A stretch of DNA of 64,000 nt from NCBI GenBank assembly GCA_902805475.1, contig CADCSX010000002.1, positions 868,001-932,000 of the forward strand. The letters run 5' to 3'. This DNA comes from Entonaema liquescens. Taxonomy: Eukaryota > Ascomycota > Sordariomycetes > Xylariales > Xylariaceae. Position numbers and translations under genes: made by a program. Shown here piece by piece: positions 24,875 through 36,912 of this stretch (positions are counted from its first letter, which is position 1; every line of letters begins with the position of its first letter). The notes under the pieces were generated by a model, which worked only from the letters and a program-made list of their open reading frames with translations, did no database searches and was not told the DNA's origin.

Positions 24875-27190
24875 CCTTCCTTAACCCACGAAAGCCTTTA
24901 GCACCTTCCCCGAGGCTTGCGCGTAGCTCTAGCAACGACATATATATCTTAGTACGCACCTGCCTAATATCTAGTAGCATAGGTAACCCCGTGGAATTTG
25001 AGCTGTGATACCGCCTTCACCTTCCCGTACCTACCTTAAACAAATTCTACATAACTGCCAGGCTGCCTTCCCATTTTACCTTACCAATTTCAAACCTTCC
25101 ACTCTTCACATCCACACAAAATCTTTCCTAATCATTAGGTATTCTTCACTTGCAAAGATCCTTCCAACTACCAATCCTCAATCCTCCCTACTGCTTTCAC
25201 CATACGCCAACACGTCAAAGTCTACCTAGGTACGTTGATAATTTCCTCTGCACTTTCCATATAACTTGCAATATCCCCCTACCACTTGCATCCTTTGAAA
25301 CGACCTTTCCAATAATTTCGGGGTTCCCATTACATCTCTTCACCTACCACACTCGCCTCCATTACCTTCATCCATCAACCCCTAGTCTATCAACCTACTC
25401 GGTACGTATGTCTATTAGCATCCGGTCGTCTTGTCATTACAATTCGGTAACTTCCCACCACACCTTCCTTCATTTTTACAGATTCCTTACGTTATTTTTC
25501 GTCAACAAATCACAGGAAATTTGCTTGCCTTCTCGTCGCGTCGCATCCAAACGTCGCCCAAACTAATCAGTATTCGCAGACAAGCTTGTTCACACAACTC
25601 GCAATTCCCCCCCAATCTGCCTTGATCCTTAACCCAACAACTTCTCACGTCTCACAATAGGTTAGTTTCTCTTTATTCCTTAAGTCATTCTTTGCATATC
25701 AACCCATCTTGTCCCCTGCCTCAACTCTTTCTTCAGCTCGCAGCAACCTATCTTTCCTCAGCGAAAACAATCAATCAAACACACACGCGAATACCTGTAC
25801 CCCAAACATACTAGCCCGCACAATATCATCATTTCTTCTCCCAACTTTCTTCTCTATTTACTCTTCGAACAAGCTCTTTAATCTTGAAAGCACCTAACCA
25901 TTATTGGGCAATTCTCCTCTAGAAGGAACACGACTAACCGGCTTCCATTGAGTTACAGGTACAACTCAGAAACACTTCTTTTCTCCCCACCAGACATCTT
26001 CCAACATTAACCCTAACACCTTCCTCTACCTACAGTTCAGCCCAAGCAATCGCTAATCTAAACAGTTCACTAAAGTGAGAAACTACCCTGGTAGATCAGG
26101 TAAGTGCATCCCACCCTATATATTCATATTCTACACTACCTACTTCTTCCCTTATCCACACTGAACTTCACCAAACTCCTTCACCTACTTTTCTACATGT
26201 GATTATTTCCACACTCGAGCACCCCAAACCCTTTTGACCCAGTCGCGCATTTCCTCCAAACGCACCCAAAATATTGTTCTCCTGCAGCCACTAAATTAAA
26301 CCCTATATTCTACGTCGTCTTCATATCCTCTGATTTAATTATAAATTAGGCACTACCCTATTTCTTATCTCTTAGAACTCTATCGGGTTTCATACCACTA
26401 ACAACTTCGATCTTTTAGCAAGAGTTAGCAAATAGGCAAGCTTTATTGCCATCCACTCTGGTAAGTTTCTTTCCTTCTAGTTCCTCGCTATTCATATCAC
26501 CGTTACAATCCTTTTCCTCATTACCAACCTGAACTTCTTTTCACATTATTGAACACTTGTCAATTAACCCACGTCGTCTTATTACAACACCCAAAGGTCT
26601 ACAAGGCTTTAGGAACCATCCTGAAAATTCTTTTTTCTATTTCCCCTCCATGCACCTTCCCCGACCAGTCCCCTTCCTAACGCGATTCCCGGCGTTAATA
26701 TTCATCATATCAATCTTTTGAGAACCAACAACCCACATCCAAGTTTCAAGCATACTACGGTGGATTGACGCTAATACATAGCATACAGAATAGCAATATA
26801 TCCTTGAGCCTTAGGCTACTTACGTATATCGGCACTTGGTATGTATTGGATTTCCATTATTTTTCCAAGGCACCTACCACACTCTACAGCACAGTTCCCT
26901 TCCAATCTTCTCATACAAAAGCTCTTTGAGTGCCCAAATTGGTTCACTCTACTTTCGTTTATTTCCCATACACCTAACAGTTTCGCCCCACGTCCTTTCA
27001 TGCATCCCATATCAACAGTCCCAAACACATTGAACCGTATTGTCCCATTCTCTCTATTTCCATTCTATTCCCCTGGAGATCTAAAATAAGCAACACTTGA
27101 AAGCGGTTCCGTCAAAATCCATCCGTTTGAGACTGAAAAGCTTTCGGGTTCCTGTTACTAACTAAGTTATCAGACCTTCAAGCAGCCGAT
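24875..27190 (+). promoter_or_regulatory. Long pyrimidine-rich, ATG-depleted leader of the Argonaute gene
   Basis: The plus strand is strongly C/T-rich, with only five ATGs in 2316 nt (25408, 26197, 26650, 26841, 27000), where some thirty would be expected by chance. Two are part of or inside very likely introns: 25408 lies in a GTATGT donor (25406) with acceptor TTTTTACAG ending 25481. 26841 lies in a GTATGT donor (26839) whose intron can end at CAG 27171-27173, with a perfect TACTAAC branch point at 27157-27163; that intron also contains 27000. A GTAAGT donor at 26100 and another at 26461 could remove the remaining two. I read this as a multi-intron 5'UTR. Introns are inferred, not proven. 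Confidence 0.6.
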
Positions 27191-30100
27191 ATGTCTGGCC
27201 GTTCCTCAGGATCCGGTCGAAGCTCGGCCACTCCGGCTGGCTCTCGACCCGGATCACGCGCTGAATCCCAGGTTGGATCACCTGCCCGAGGCCCGAACCA
27301 GTCTGGATTCCCCAAGGGCACTGGTGTCGACCCTGCTCGAGATAGGCCAAAGCTTACGCCCACTCAGCTGCTTGGCAAGCGTGTTGACTTGCCAGCTGAT
27401 GCATATCAGGAGGTATGTTTCCTTGAAATGCTTTGAATTCATGCACACTGCACTAGATGGCTTGGATTAAGGCTTACACCTTTCTAGGATCATGCGAAGG
27501 AAACACGCTTCGCGGCTCGCCCCGGTTTCAACACCGACGGCAAAAGCATCAGGGTTCAATTGAACCTGTTTCCTGTCACAAGCTGGAAAGACCAGGAAGT
27601 CTACCAGTACGACGTAAGTATATTGCACCCGAGTCTAGCCAACCTTTCTAACTTTATGATAGATTATCGTATCGCCTAACCCTAGAGACTCTAATGCTCT
27701 CGTCAAGAAAGTCTGGAACACGAAAACTGTGACAGAGGAATTGGCAAAGAAGGGCGGCAAGTGGCTTTATGATGGCAGCAAGCTAGCCTGGTGAGTAGTG
27801 CAGTCATCTGACTATCAAGATATTCCGACTTACGCATATTTAGGTCTTCTGAGAAGATTGACCGTAATGAAGCGCGCTTCACGGTCGATCTTGACTCACT
27901 GAAGGAGAAGGCTGAGCACGCGGACATTGCGAAGAAAGTCGCTAAGACCAGTGTATACAGTCTTACCATCAGACAGACTACCACAATACGCCTCTCGTAC
28001 CTTAAGGCGTATCTTAAGGGTCAGATTTCATGGGATACGCATGTGCTAGAATGCATGAGTAAGTTTTCTTCCTATAACAACATATATTTGCAGATTTCAT
28101 GCTGATAACTAGCGTAGACTTCTTTGATCACTGCCTGCGCCAGTATCCTTCAGAGCAGTGGGTCACAATCAAGCGAAATTTCTATGACCCTATGTTCCCT
28201 GTTGGAGGTCTTGCAGGTGACCTGGTAGTTAACCAGGGCATTTACTGTGCGCCTCGTCTTAGCGAGGTAAAGATTACCCCAAGCATTTTTCTCTAACACA
28301 CATGCTAATTAATCTATGATTCAGTCAATCAATCGCGGTGGAACGGGTCTAGCTATCAACGTTGACCGATGCCAGACAGCGTTCTGGCCTGTCGACAGCG
28401 TTGATCAACTGGCACTTCGATTATTGAATAGCCACAAGCCTGAATGGTCTAGCTGTAAGTTTTCCTCTAGATATGTTTGCAATACTATTTTAACAAGGTT
28501 ACTATAGGGGATGAACACAAGATGACATATGCCTTGAGGCCCAAAGAAGAGGTTGATAAGAAGACCGGCATGGTTAAAGCCGTCCCCTCTGAGGCCTTTG
28601 CCTTCCTTCGACGACTTTCGAAACTGAAGTTCACTGTGAATCACAGAGGAAAGATTGGGAGACCCAAGGTCTACACCGTCAAGAATCTCACGTTCAACCC
28701 CAAATTTGGCACTGAGGGCGCCAATTCCCACACCATGACCTTCGAAAAGAATCTTGAGAACGGTGAAACAAAGACTGTAACGGTTTACGATCACTATATG
28801 GACCGCTGGGGTATCCGTCTGCGATGGCCAAAGCTTCCACTCATTGAGTCTATGAATGAAAACCTCTTCCCTCTGGAGCTGTGCAACAGCATTAAAGACC
28901 AGCGTTACACGTTTAAGCTGAACCCTGAACAAGTTTGTCTCCAATCACCCTCCACCTGGCACAAGTTTCATTGTTCATGAGCTAACATATTTCATAGACA
29001 ACTGATATGATTAAGGCGGCGGCTACTAGACCACCAAAGCGCCGTAATGATATCGTCGAGGGGGTCACCCATTTGAAGTGGGCGCAGGATCCATATTTGA
29101 AGGCCTTTGGCATTCAAATAAGCTCCAGTATGGCTGTTACAGAGGCCAGGCTCCTCCCCAACCCGGAGGTCGCCTTCGCCAACCAGAAGATCAACCCGGG
29201 TACGAGCGGCCGGTGGGATCTTCGCGGGAAAAAGTTCCTAGAGTCAAACCGTCTACACCTGCAAGCCTGGACCTTCGTTTGCTGCGGAGAACGTACCGTT
29301 AGGCCGGAGGAATTGGAGAATTTTGCTAGGCAGTTCTCCCAAACCTACCGAAGCCACGGAGGCATTATCACTAAGCCCGCAAGTTGCTTAACTATTGGGT
29401 TTGGGGATGGAGACTATTCTAGGCTCTGCGAACAGGCGTACAATGAGACACAGAAAAGAAACCCAGGAAGTGAGCCTCAAATGATTTTCTTTGTCCTGCC
29501 GACCAAGAACCAGCTTGTGTATGAGCGTATCAAGAAGAGTATGGACTGTCGATACAATTTAGTTTCTCAGTGTCTCCAAGCCGGGCACGTGAGAAAGTGC
29601 CAGGGGCAGTACATGAGCAATGTTGCCATGAAGGTAAACAGCAAACTCGGAGGGGTCACATGCAAAGTTCCAAATGTGTCCAAGCCTGCTCTGCCACCAT
29701 TCTGGACCCGGCCGACCATGATGATCGGCGTTGATGTATCTCACGCTGCGGCAGGAAGCAACCAGCCGTCCATGGCTGCTTTAACCATGTCTATGGATAA
29801 GCACGCGACAAGATTTGCTGCGGCTTGCCAGACAAACGGCTGGAGGGTTGAGACTATTCAGCCAGACATAATGAAGGAGATGATCATGAAGCTTGCGAAG
29901 AACTGGGTCCTAATAAACGGTACGCAACCTCAACATATTTACTATCTTCGTGATGGTGTGTCTGAGGGGCAATTTGAGGACATCCTCGAAAAGGAGGTCA
30001 AGGTCATTCGAGAAGTCTTCCAGAAGCTGGGTTATGGAACACCTAGATTCACGGTCATAATTGCTACAAAGCGCCACCATGTGCGCTTTTTCCCGAAAGG

Positions 30101-30581
30101 CAATGATAAAGCAAGTTCCGATCGTAACGAAAACCCGCTACCGGGCACACTAGTGGAGCGAGATGTGACACATCCGCAGCACTTTGATTTCTATCTGTGT
30201 TCGCACGTGGCAATCCAGGGCACTGCCCGCCCTGTTCACTACCAAGTCATTCTCGACGAGGCCGGCGTCAAGCCAAACGACCTCATGAGGATGATATACC
30301 AGCAATGCTACCAGTATTGCCGCTCCACTACACCGATATCGCTCCACCCCGCAGTGTATTATGCTCATTTGGCATCGAATCGTGCGCGCTCGCATGAGGC
30401 TTTGTCTTCGGAGAAGATGGTTCTGGCCTACGGAAAGTCGGGCTTTCCATATGGCAAGAGCGACTCGGAAGTCTACGGACAATCTGAACAGCAAAGGCCC
30501 CCGCCTCTTCTAACCATGGCCAACACTCGATGGAAAGTGGACCGAATCCGATTTATGAACATTACTATGTGGTATGTTTGA
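27191..30581 (+). CDS. AGO: Argonaute, slicer-type, QDE-2/SMS-2 family (992 aa)
   Basis: Eight exons: 27191-27412, 27488-27613, 27663-27790, 27844-28058, 28118-28266, 28325-28454, 28508-28932, 28998-30581; 993 codons, phases consistent. N-terminus (1-55) is Ser/Gly/Arg/Pro-rich. Then the N domain, linker, PAZ (about residues 310-430), MID (KNQLVYERIKKSMD; LVSQCLQ) and PIWI. The slicer tetrad is complete by eye: D711 (MIGVDVSHAAAG), E750 (GWRVE), D784 (YLRDGVSEGQF) and H922 (YYAHLASNRARSH). It ends TMWYV, the usual extreme C-terminus. Known role: loads small RNAs and cleaves target RNA in quelling or meiotic silencing. I cannot decide between the QDE-2 and SMS-2 orthologue. The RG/SG tail may be methylated. 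Its long leader suggests translational or transcriptional control. Confidence 0.95.
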
Positions 30582-32238
30582 ACTCTCATGGAGCCTGGCA
30601 AGTTGAGACGAAAGACCTTAGAGCCCTCTTCACCCCAAGGCATCAGTTCAGTAAATACATCCTGGGAGTTATTCTTCATAGGCGTTCAATGGTGCGACAT
30701 TAACAACCAACATGACATCCTTTTTTGGCGCTTCGTTGCACGTGGCATAGTTACAGTCATATGAGTTCCTCTTTGCTTGCGTTGCCTCTCTTCTTTTCTA
30801 ATGCAATGAATTCTCTTCGATAATTCATATCAGAGCACCATTTTCAACCATGACCTCAAGGTTACATAGGTCTCAGACTACGGTCGGGTCTAGATAGGAT
30901 GGTAGCCAGATAGTTTCTCTTAAACATTAGCAATTGAATGCGAGGTTCTTTTCTCTTCAACCAGTAACTTCTTAATTCCGTAGATAGGTACTTATAGGCT
31001 TTCTTTGAAGGTACGTGTTTATCCTATCGTTAGAATATAGGAGGAGTGCCAGGTGTATTCACGTCTAATCGCTAGTAAGCATAGGAAACTTAGCAGTCGA
31101 TATGAAAGGCCACGGTACTTGCCATATCTTACTATGAACTTTCAAAGGGATTGATAATTAGGTAAAATTAACTAGAGGACTACCTACCTATTCGGCATAG
31201 CCCACAGCTAGGAAGAATGGTGTGAATAATGTACCGCTTTTTGAACAAGATTGCTCTTGGTCTATGTCCCCCGCTCATTACATCCACCAGACATGAACAC
31301 CGATATATTAGGTAGAAATTCTGTCAGACTTGGAGTGTGTCAGGGATTGTTATTGCATGATTCTAACCAAACCCCTTTACTACTTGATCATCTTTTAAGC
31401 TGTGTAGTTTACTATTATACATCCATGTTTACTCCTACTTTCTGTTCATCGGGTGGGTATATCGTCGACTCTAGCTTCACAACCTGTCAGCGCACTCTAA
31501 AGTGCTCTAAGCCCAGCTTTAGGCCCTCCAGTTAGATGTCTATCTGCCGTGTACCATTTACCTACGTACCCAGGTGGTAATGCCCATATCCTTGAGGTAA
31601 TTAAAATGCTTTGGGTTATTAATCTCCCACAGCTTAGTAGGCAATTAGGCCTTGCGCAAATGTTGGGATATATTGGTTCTTAAGCAGACAAGGAACTTGA
31701 TTCTTGGTCGTGATATTTCAGCTCCTGAGCGGGAAAGTAAGTCTTATGATGACGAATGATGGATTGATTATGTAATTATGTGGAGTCATTGGAAGTGTTA
31801 GATTGGCCTCAGTCCGTGATGGCCGATGGCCTAGATGAGGCGATCAACACATGATTTCTCTACCAAGATGGCACCCAAAGATCTGATTTACTAGTATGGA
31901 GCCTTTCGCTGCCAGTAACCGGCGCTAGAATATTTGGGCCAATCATAGTCTGCCCCACTTCCCTAATCGGTTCGTCATTGGTGTTTTAGACCAATCATAA
32001 TCGAGTTCCTGCAATCAAGCGTAGTGTTCTTACTGTAACGAAGTTCCCATTCCTCGTAGAGCTTTCGGCTTGCTCAAGCTGCTGGGACTGAATGATCATA
32101 AGGTGTCTGTTTAATCTTTTATTATCAATTATTTATCATATCAATTCCGTTGACGTTGATTTTACAGTGTTTGCTCTGATTTCCTCCTCCAGACTACATG
32201 GAGTGGGAAAACAACCCCCTTTTTACTAAGTTCATTCT
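30582..32238. other. Gene-free intergenic region
   Basis: 3' flank of the Argonaute gene and 1.4 kb of DNA without a supported gene. Two CCAATCATA direct repeats (about 31940 and 31993) hold CCAAT boxes, whose target gene is unclear. Confidence 0.4.
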
Positions 32239-32745
32239 TTAAATCCTCTCGCAAAGCGCAAAATACTTCTCTCCCCAGAAATCAGATGCGTACTTACTCT
32301 TTGCAAATCTGGACAACCCCTCGACGGCAATTCCGCAGATACGAACACCATCCTCGTATAAGCTACCGTCTTTGTTTATCCGATCCATATGCAGTACTAC
32401 TTCCTCCTCCTCCTCGATACCCGTGCATCCCACGCTCTGTAATAAGCCCCTGAGGATCCCACCAAGTTCCCACGTAGCACCGACATGCTCTGCAACGCTT
32501 TTACTAGCCGGAGCAGATCGCTGTATGAATATGTGCATTCATCGTTTACGATCTCTAACGGGAAGGCCATAGCCGCCTCGCATAGCGGATCCAGCCTCCT
32601 GGGCTAGGGGGGAGTAAAGGTAGGAGATAGAGGTGGCGGGGTTAGGGGCGGCGCCGAGGAGGGTTAGATGTTGATGGATGAGAGAGAATGGGCCATGTTG
32701 GGACTTGAACCAAGGTTGTTTGATGTCATGGACCTTGAAGAACAC
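32239..32745 (-). pseudogene. Unrecognised gene fragment with an in-frame TGA
   Basis: Two same-frame stretches on the minus strand (32542-32745 and 32239-32538) are separated only by TGA at 32539-32541. Upstream text includes HGPFSLIHQHLTLLGAAPNP, with SYLYSPLAQEAGSAMRGGYG further on. Downstream text includes VAEHVGATWELGGILRGLLQ, EEEEEVVLHMDRINKDGSLY and a C-terminal FWGEKYFALCERI. Both halves look like ordinary globular protein, and the join reads VRDRKR-stop-MHIFIQRSAP, as if one protein had gained a stop. There is no in-frame ATG upstream of the first half before a stop, so the N-terminal exon is missing or lies behind an intron ending at the AAG before GTCCATGAC. Family unknown. A 29 nt GT-AG span covers the TGA but is too short to be a normal intron. 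Confidence 0.45.
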
Positions 32746-33145
32746 ATTTAGGGGAGGGGTTTAAGGCCCGTGCCCACCAACTCATGTGCGCTGGAGGGTA
32801 GGGAAGAGAGAGAAAACGCTAAGTCGACAAGCCATATTCCTAACGAACAATCGCGAATTGGAAGGAATTGATATATTTGACAAGGAATACCTAAGGAAAG
32901 TTGATTGTCTCGTGATAAAATTCAGTATGATGATTCTTGTAGGAAACAAATACGCCAACAACACTTACCATCCGCAGTTGCATTATCAAGGACCGTAACA
33001 GGTTTAGAAAAAGCGACAGAAAAGTGAACAAGTTTACTATTCATAGCATCTTTAGCTATGAAATGGTTACGAGCCAAGAGCTTACACTCCCCTGGTTCTC
33101 CATCTAGTATTCGCTCTTTTGCTTATCAGCCATGTTGCAAGGCGT

Positions 33146-33508
33146 ATGAAAACCAACACCGTCGAATGGATGGAGCAGCAGCTCCTTCTGCTTCGTGAAA
33201 CATACCAGAACCAAAGATTGAACATATTGGCCGCACCCGAATCCTACACGGGTGCCCAAGAGGTCTGCGATGCGTGGACGAATACGATTCTAGCGGAGCC
33301 GATATTCCACGACCTCCGTCGCAACTTGGGCGCGTTCCCGCAACAATTATCGCTCCCAGAGATAATTCATGTTGAGGACAAGGACGACTACCAGAGAGAG
33401 ATCCGTAACGCTGTCAATGCGACCGGGCTTATACCTACCCTTACACTCATACAACCATCATCGCCTTCGAAAATAAAAGATGCGACGGAATCCCTTGCTG
33501 TCGTTTGA
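33146..33508 (+). CDS. Hypothetical protein fragment (120 aa)
   Basis: An ATG-started frame, MKTNTVEWMEQQLLLLRETY, of 121 codons including the stop, hydrophilic and helix-rich, with a C-terminal TLTLIQPSSPSK. The frame is open upstream to 33119 without another ATG. No family recognised, and no clear introns or neighbours support it. It may be a remnant linked to the broken frame on the other strand at 32.2-32.7 kb, or chance. Confidence 0.3.
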   Translation: MKTNTVEWMEQQLLLLRETYQNQRLNILAAPESYTGAQEVCDAWTNTILAEPIFHDLRRNLGAFPQQLSLPEIIHVEDKDDYQREIRNAVNATGLIPTLTLIQPSSPSKIKDATESLAVV

Positions 33509-34776
33509 CGCATACACCATGCGTTCATGGATGCCTACTCTTCTCGAACTCTGCACGATAACATCACGCGCACCTGCAAGAAGGGGAGTTTGGTGTTCCT
33601 GCAAGTCAGTCATTTAGGGAGATAATGCGTTCGCTGCGAGGCCTGCGAAAGGAAAGGAATGAGTCTACTAGTTAGACGCTTCTGGAATTCGCTTACCAAT
33701 TGATTATCATATTCCTGATAAGCATTCGCCTCGTGAACTACCTAGATATGTTACAATCGAAGAACTATATAGATTCCTACGGATCTCTTTTTCATGTTAT
33801 GTAAGGAGATATGAGGAGATGTAAGGAGATGTAAGGAGATGATCTAAAACTGCGGCGAAGCATTTTAGCTCTTTGAACTTCTTATGGTAACATGCGCTTA
33901 CGTAATAACTTCAATGCTTTAACTTGGAAAAGATCACCAATCAGTCCCTTCGTTCAGCCTTATTAAAGCGGGGCTATAATCGCTCTCTAACCTCTATCAA
34001 GCTTACTTCATCACACGTCCCGTTTGATTTAACGATAAAAGGGATTAACGAGTAAGCACTACTTAAGTAGGTAGGATAAGCGTTAATCTAATTTCTAATT
34101 CAGCTATTATATATTAAACTTAAAATAAGCATAATCAATCCCTCCGAAATTTCCATCTTTCCTTTTTCCCCCTTTCTCTATCTTTACCAGTTATGTCTTG
34201 TAATGTAGAACTATTTTGTAGGTGGTAACTTTACCAACACTATGCAAATAGCTGTATTACGTGCATGTACGTAAGTCAAGCTTTGTCTTTAAATTCGATG
34301 CTATACTATTTGGCCCCCAAATACCAAACACCAACGGCATTGTTACACGACGCTAGGGATAAATCACCTAGCTTCCGCATCCAATAGCAAAGCATCTAAG
34401 TTCGCCCACTAGGCAGTTAGCTCGAATCCCCCAAGTACTAAAATAGTAAAGCCATTGTATGATTTTCCGTATAATCCATCGTTTAGGACCTTATCCTTAT
34501 TTCCCCTCTTGGTCCCCCGCTTGTGCCTGTCAGTAAGTAAAATAGGCGAGGCCATCTGTAAGGGGGAGTCGTGACGAAGACAATAAGTATATCTCCTGCT
34601 CTCTTCTTTAATTCTTCTCTTTTTGATCGATCCACCGTACAATCTCACATTTGCTAAGTGTACCCTACCCAAATCCTCGAAAACCCATCTACCTCATTTC
34701 CTCCCTTTTCATTATCTTCAACTAGAATTTTTATTAATATTTTTTACCATTTTCCTACCCACGTCGCCTTCTCACC
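33509..34776. other. Intergenic, upstream of the monooxygenase
   Basis: No gene supported. It holds the 10 bp tandem repeat at 33799-33842, AT-rich DNA around 34060-34140, and a C/T-rich stretch just before the ATG at 34777 that is probably the promoter and leader. Confidence 0.4.
33799..33842. repeat. 10 bp tandem repeat, four units plus
   Basis: Units ATGTAAGGAG, ATATGAGGAG, ATGTAAGGAG and ATGTAAGGAG follow each other without gaps, then ATGA. One unit carries two changes. Read as sequence only. Confidence 0.7.
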
Positions 34777-36166
34777 ATGGTTCTCACCGCCCCTCCTGCC
34801 CAAGTGGCCATTATCGGCGGAGGCCTTGCTGTAAGTAGCCTGGCATTTAGCCCTAGGCGTCTTGAGTCAATTAGCGTCGATATACGCCGTCTTGTTGCAC
34901 CATCTGGTGGCCATTTACGCTTGTGGATTTTTGCTAATGCCCCTGATTTTAGGGCCTAACACTTGCTTTGGCGCTGCATGATCTGAATATTCCCTCTACG
35001 GTCTACGAGGCCCGCTCTGCGGATTTCGACCAAGGGGGTGGTATCATGCTATCGCCCAACGCCTTGCGGGTCCTCGATAGCGTAGGCGTCTACAAACGGG
35101 TTCGCGATAATTCGCTGCAATTTGACGTCCTCACCTTCAAGGATGGCCAGGACCAGACTACTGATGTGTACTACTTTGGCTCCGAGAAGCTATACGGCTA
35201 CCATGCCATCCGTATCATACGTAAAGAGCTTCTAGATGAGATGAAGGCCATGCTGCGGGAGCGCAACATCCCGATCCACTTCGATAGTAGATTGACTGCC
35301 ATCACATCTGACGGTCCTGACAAGGTCGAATTTACTTTCGCAGACGGCCGCACCGGATCCGCTCCTCTCCTAATTGGAGCTGATGGAATCCACTCTGCTG
35401 TGCGTGGGACTTTCTTGCCCCAAGTAAAGCCCATGTACGCTGGCTTCATGGGTATCAACAGCGTTGTGCAAAGATCCCAACTTCGCATCCCTAAAGGCTA
35501 CAGCCTACCCGCGACTGTCATGGCCAAGCCGGGAGCCTTCCTCTTAGTCCCCAGAAGCCAGACGGGTCTGAGCTTTTCATTGGCTCTCAGCGCCGATTTG
35601 CCGAGCTCGACGCGGCGGGCTGGGAAGCGTTAAGGAAGGATAAGCAGAAGCTGTATGATATGCTTCAGGAGAATAAATCCGACTGGCCGGATATCGTGCA
35701 GTCCGCTCTAGAAGCGACGCCGGTGGATCGGATGGGATTTTGGGCGTTCCACGGCATACCGCCCCTCGCATCATGGCTGTCCGAGTCCAAGAGAATCATC
35801 CTAGTGGGAGACGCGGCGCACGCAATCCCCCCAACTGCCGGCCAGGGCGCCAATCAAGCGTTCGAGGATGTGCGAGCATTAGCCACCCTGCTCTCTAAGC
35901 TCTCGCCTGAGGTGCCGCTAGACCAAGCCGCGGCTCAGTGGCAGACCTACCGCCAAGAGCGGGTTAAGAAAGTCCTCGACCTAACTCAGCAGATGAACGC
36001 AAAACGTCTGCCGGAGTCGGAGCGAGCTAAACTACCTCCAGGTGCTATATGGTCCGACCAGTCGCTTACGCGTGGAGAGGGTGGGGAGTTACGTTGGCTG
36101 TATGATCCGGATTTGGCGCTGGAGGCTGAGAGGTGGGTGGAAGAGATCAAACAAGCCTCTGAATAG
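34777..36166 (+). CDS. FAD-dependent monooxygenase (salicylate-hydroxylase-like), frame broken by one missing base
   Basis: Exon 1 is 34777-34830, then a 122 nt intron, then 34953-36166. The junction creates VAIIGGGLAGLTLALALHDL, the GxGxxG dinucleotide fold. Then come GADGIHSAVRGTF (DG motif) and RIILVGDAAHAIPPTAGQGA (GD motif), which define class A flavoprotein monooxygenases; the substrate is unknown. At the C4 run 35549-35552 the frame shifts. Before it the text reads GAFLLVP; after one added base it continues QKPDGSELFIGSQRRF, the expected family text. Exon 2 is 1214 nt, one base short of 405 codons, which agrees with a one-base loss. An intact product would be 422 aa. It faces the MOSC-reductase gene tail to tail. 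Confidence 0.88.
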
Positions 36167-36912
36167 TGACTGCCGGAATCGTTCCTTAGAAGAGCTGTTA
36201 ATTACTGCATTATCCGTTACCCATGGGGATGGAACACCATACCATGTACGTAGGCGTTGAGTAGGCCCCATCTACTAGTATGTTCCGCATATACGGCAGC
36301 AGCGTCCGTTGATTCACCTTCTTCGATATTGGTACGAGTAAGGTTAATTACGCGTCGTGTTCAAGTCTGTGCGTAACGTTCGGCGTTGTTGCTCCCTTGT
36401 TTAGTTCCCGAGGATTCGGCCCCGGGATCCGCGGCCGATTGATACTCGGCCCGAGCTCCGTATGCCGTAACGTTTCCTTCACACGGTGTGGGAAATGTAT
36501 ACTCGTGAATTCTACACAGGATCCCTTAAAGAGGTGTTGTTTCTGATCATTAAGTATCGCATCTCCCGGCAGTCCCACGACATGAGGGTGAATACTAAGG
36601 TAGGAAACCAGCTACCAAACTATATCGACATGCGAAATGGTGGTTAGCGTCCAGGGCCGAGGTTTCGGAGGAGTTAACTCCTGAATATGGCTCCCGGCAC
36701 TAAGAATGGGTACAATGTACTAGACTTGTTAAAGAGCGTGCTTGTTTTGATCTCAGATAATTGGAGTATTTCGCTAGATGTTAAGATTGAGCAGTAAGAA
36801 AAGGGGAGAACATGAATTGGCGATGGGATGATGAGATGTGAATCAATCATCCGGGTAACTAGTCGTATTGACCATTTTAAACACCCCTAATTTCATGTAG
36901 TTCTCATGATAT
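36167..36912. other. Convergent intergenic spacer
   Basis: 746 nt between two convergent genes, presumably both 3'UTRs. No other feature seen. Confidence 0.4.

Noticed and set aside
25150..25566. Several overlapping open frames in the Argonaute leader
   Set aside because: They come from the stop-poor C/T-rich composition and lack ATG starts or motifs; better explained as 5'UTR.
34409..34440. tRNA-like T-arm text (GCTCGAATCCCCC)
   Set aside because: No matching acceptor stem, D-arm or anticodon arm upstream.
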